Assembly (NCBI GenBank): GCA_020632695.1
Contig: JACKFB010000020.1
Span: 22,192-86,191, forward strand
Reading direction: 5' to 3'
DNA length: 64,000 nt
Origin: Deltaproteobacteria bacterium
GTDB taxonomy: Bacteria > Myxococcota_A > UBA9042 > PHBI01 > JACKFB01
Shown: one piece after another, positions 60,498-64,000 of the stretch
Position numbering within the stretch: position 1 is the first letter of the stretch
Layout: each line of letters starts with the position of its first letter
Made by a program: the position numbers and the translations under genes
Notes under the pieces: generated by a model
Told to the model about the DNA's origin: nothing
Database searches by the model: none
Seen by the model: the letters and a program-made list of their open reading frames with translations, nothing else

Positions 60498-61064
60498 TCA
60501 CGGTTTCGATTCTGCTGTCCGGGTCGGCGTCCGAAACAGCGTCCGCCGGTAGAAGCGCAGCTCCTCCAGCGACTCGTGCACGTCGTCCAGCGCCCGGTGC
60601 GACTCGCCCTTCGCCGGCGGCTCCACGCCGTACCAGCGCGCGGCCAGCTCCTTGATCGACGAGATGTCGATGACCCGGTAGTGCAGGTGCTGCTCGAAGC
60701 GCGGCATGTAGCGCCGCAGGAAGCGCCGATCCTGGCCGATCGAGTTGCCGCACAGCGGCGAGCGACCCGGCTCGGTCCACGCCGACACGAAGGCCAGCGT
60801 CATCTCCTCGGCCTGCTCCAGGCTCACCCGCGAGCTGCGCACGGCCTCGGTCAACCCGCTCTGCCCGTGCTGGCGCGTGTTCCACTCGTCCATCGCGTCG
60901 AGCACCTCGTCGGGCTGGTGGATCACCAGGTTGGGCCCCTCGGCCACGACGTTGAGCTCGTTGTCGGTGATGACGCTCGCGATCTCCAGGGGCACGCAGG
61001 TCTCCGGGTCGAGCCCGGTCATCTCCATGTCCAACCACACCAGGTGTTCCGGGCTGCGTGCCAC
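60498..61064 (-). CDS. orn: Oligoribonuclease
   Basis: A 188-residue DEDDh exonuclease: LVWLDMEMTGLDPE (first Asp/Glu), LCGNSIGQDRRFLRRYMP, YRVIDISSIKELAARWYG and ESHRALDDVHESLEELRFYR with the last His and Asp. Orn cuts short RNAs of 2-5 nucleotides, including pGpG. GTG 61064 has GGGGAG upstream; an in-frame ATG at 61109 is an alternative. Confidence 0.95.
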   Translation of the reverse strand: MARSPEHLVWLDMEMTGLDPETCVPLEIASVITDNELNVVAEGPNLVIHQPDEVLDAMDEWNTRQHGQSGLTEAVRSSRVSLEQAEEMTLAFVSAWTEPGRSPLCGNSIGQDRRFLRRYMPRFEQHLHYRVIDISSIKELAARWYGVEPPAKGESHRALDDVHESLEELRFYRRTLFRTPTRTAESKP

Positions 61065-61146
61065 CTCGTCTCCCCGCGATCCATCGCGTGCCGTCTCGGC
61101 CCAGAGCATCGTCCCGCGGCCGCCCGCGGTCAACTGCGCCGCGCCG

Positions 61147-61176
61147 TTGACCCTCCGGCGCGCCCGGCGGTAGACA
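61147..61176 (+). promoter_or_regulatory. Candidate dnaE promoter
   Basis: TTGACC (61147-61152), 18 bases, TAGACA (61171-61176), about 30 bases before the dnaE ATG, which has GAGGT five bases upstream. Confidence 0.45.
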
Positions 61177-61206
61177 AGGCCACTGCCCCCGGCGCTCGAG
61201 GTCCCG

Positions 61207-64000
<2,794 letters not shown>

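Overview
This is a very GC-rich, gene-dense bacterial chromosomal segment. It holds 54 protein genes on both strands, almost no non-coding space, and no rRNA, tRNA, CRISPR array, insertion sequence or prophage that I can see. The gene content points to a Gram-negative bacterium of the Myxococcota / former Deltaproteobacteria: a long coiled-coil protein with an N-terminal pseudo-receiver (AglZ/FrzS architecture), many cysteine-anchored lipoproteins with Asp/Ala/Pro-rich linkers, a von Willebrand A lipoprotein, a TonB-dependent receptor that carries its own TonB-type domain, and frequent GTG/TTG starts with 4-base start/stop overlaps. I cannot place it more precisely.

Layout. 1-9 kb: a partial exported protein, a DUF885 lipoprotein, the AglZ-like protein and an SF1 (UPF1-like) helicase. 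9-18.5 kb: a ketopantoate-reductase-like dehydrogenase, infA, a small VTT-like membrane protein overlapping an aminotransferase, a hydrolase/acyl-CoA synthetase fusion, a Ppx/GppA phosphatase, and the overlapping pair pyrD-rsgA. 18.5-25.8 kb: an SGNH hydrolase, an AlgI-like MBOAT acyltransferase, a PEGA-like membrane protein with a GGGGCC-type repeat, a double AAA ATPase and a lipoprotein carrying a SecD P1-head-like domain. This run looks like an envelope or polysaccharide acylation block plus a less familiar ATPase/lipoprotein pair. 25.8-39.4 kb: a lipase-like hydrolase, a vWFA lipoprotein, a repeat-TPR exported protein, two tandem lipoproteins with one shared six-cysteine pattern, a Lon N-domain protein, an ECF sigma factor with a likely membrane anti-sigma factor, queE, an outer-membrane barrel overlapping a lipoprotein, and a J-domain/TPR protein.

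39.6-48.6 kb: a zinc-protease-like lipoprotein overlapping a DUF192 lipoprotein, zapA overlapping 5-formyl-THF cyclo-ligase, tyrS, pcm, the TonB-domain receptor and an IscA-type Fe-S carrier. 48.7-54.3 kb: two consecutive, diverged HD-domain phosphohydrolases, the second overlapping a dicarboxylate:cation symporter gene, then (minus strand) thiD overlapping an AbiEii-like nucleotidyltransferase. 54.4-64 kb: a family 2 glycosyltransferase, an UlaG-like metallo-hydrolase, a DUF481 outer-membrane protein, bolA plus a CGFS glutaredoxin, a lytic transglycosylase, nadB, a cytochrome P460-like lipoprotein downstream of orn, and the first 931 codons of dnaE, which runs off the right edge.

Regulatory reading. 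Many intergenic gaps contain a clear TTGAC(N)17 promoter. In several cases the -10 box ends only 6-7 bases before the start codon and there is no Shine-Dalgarno sequence, so leaderless transcripts are likely. All functional calls rest on visible motifs and recalled family knowledge; no database search was possible.
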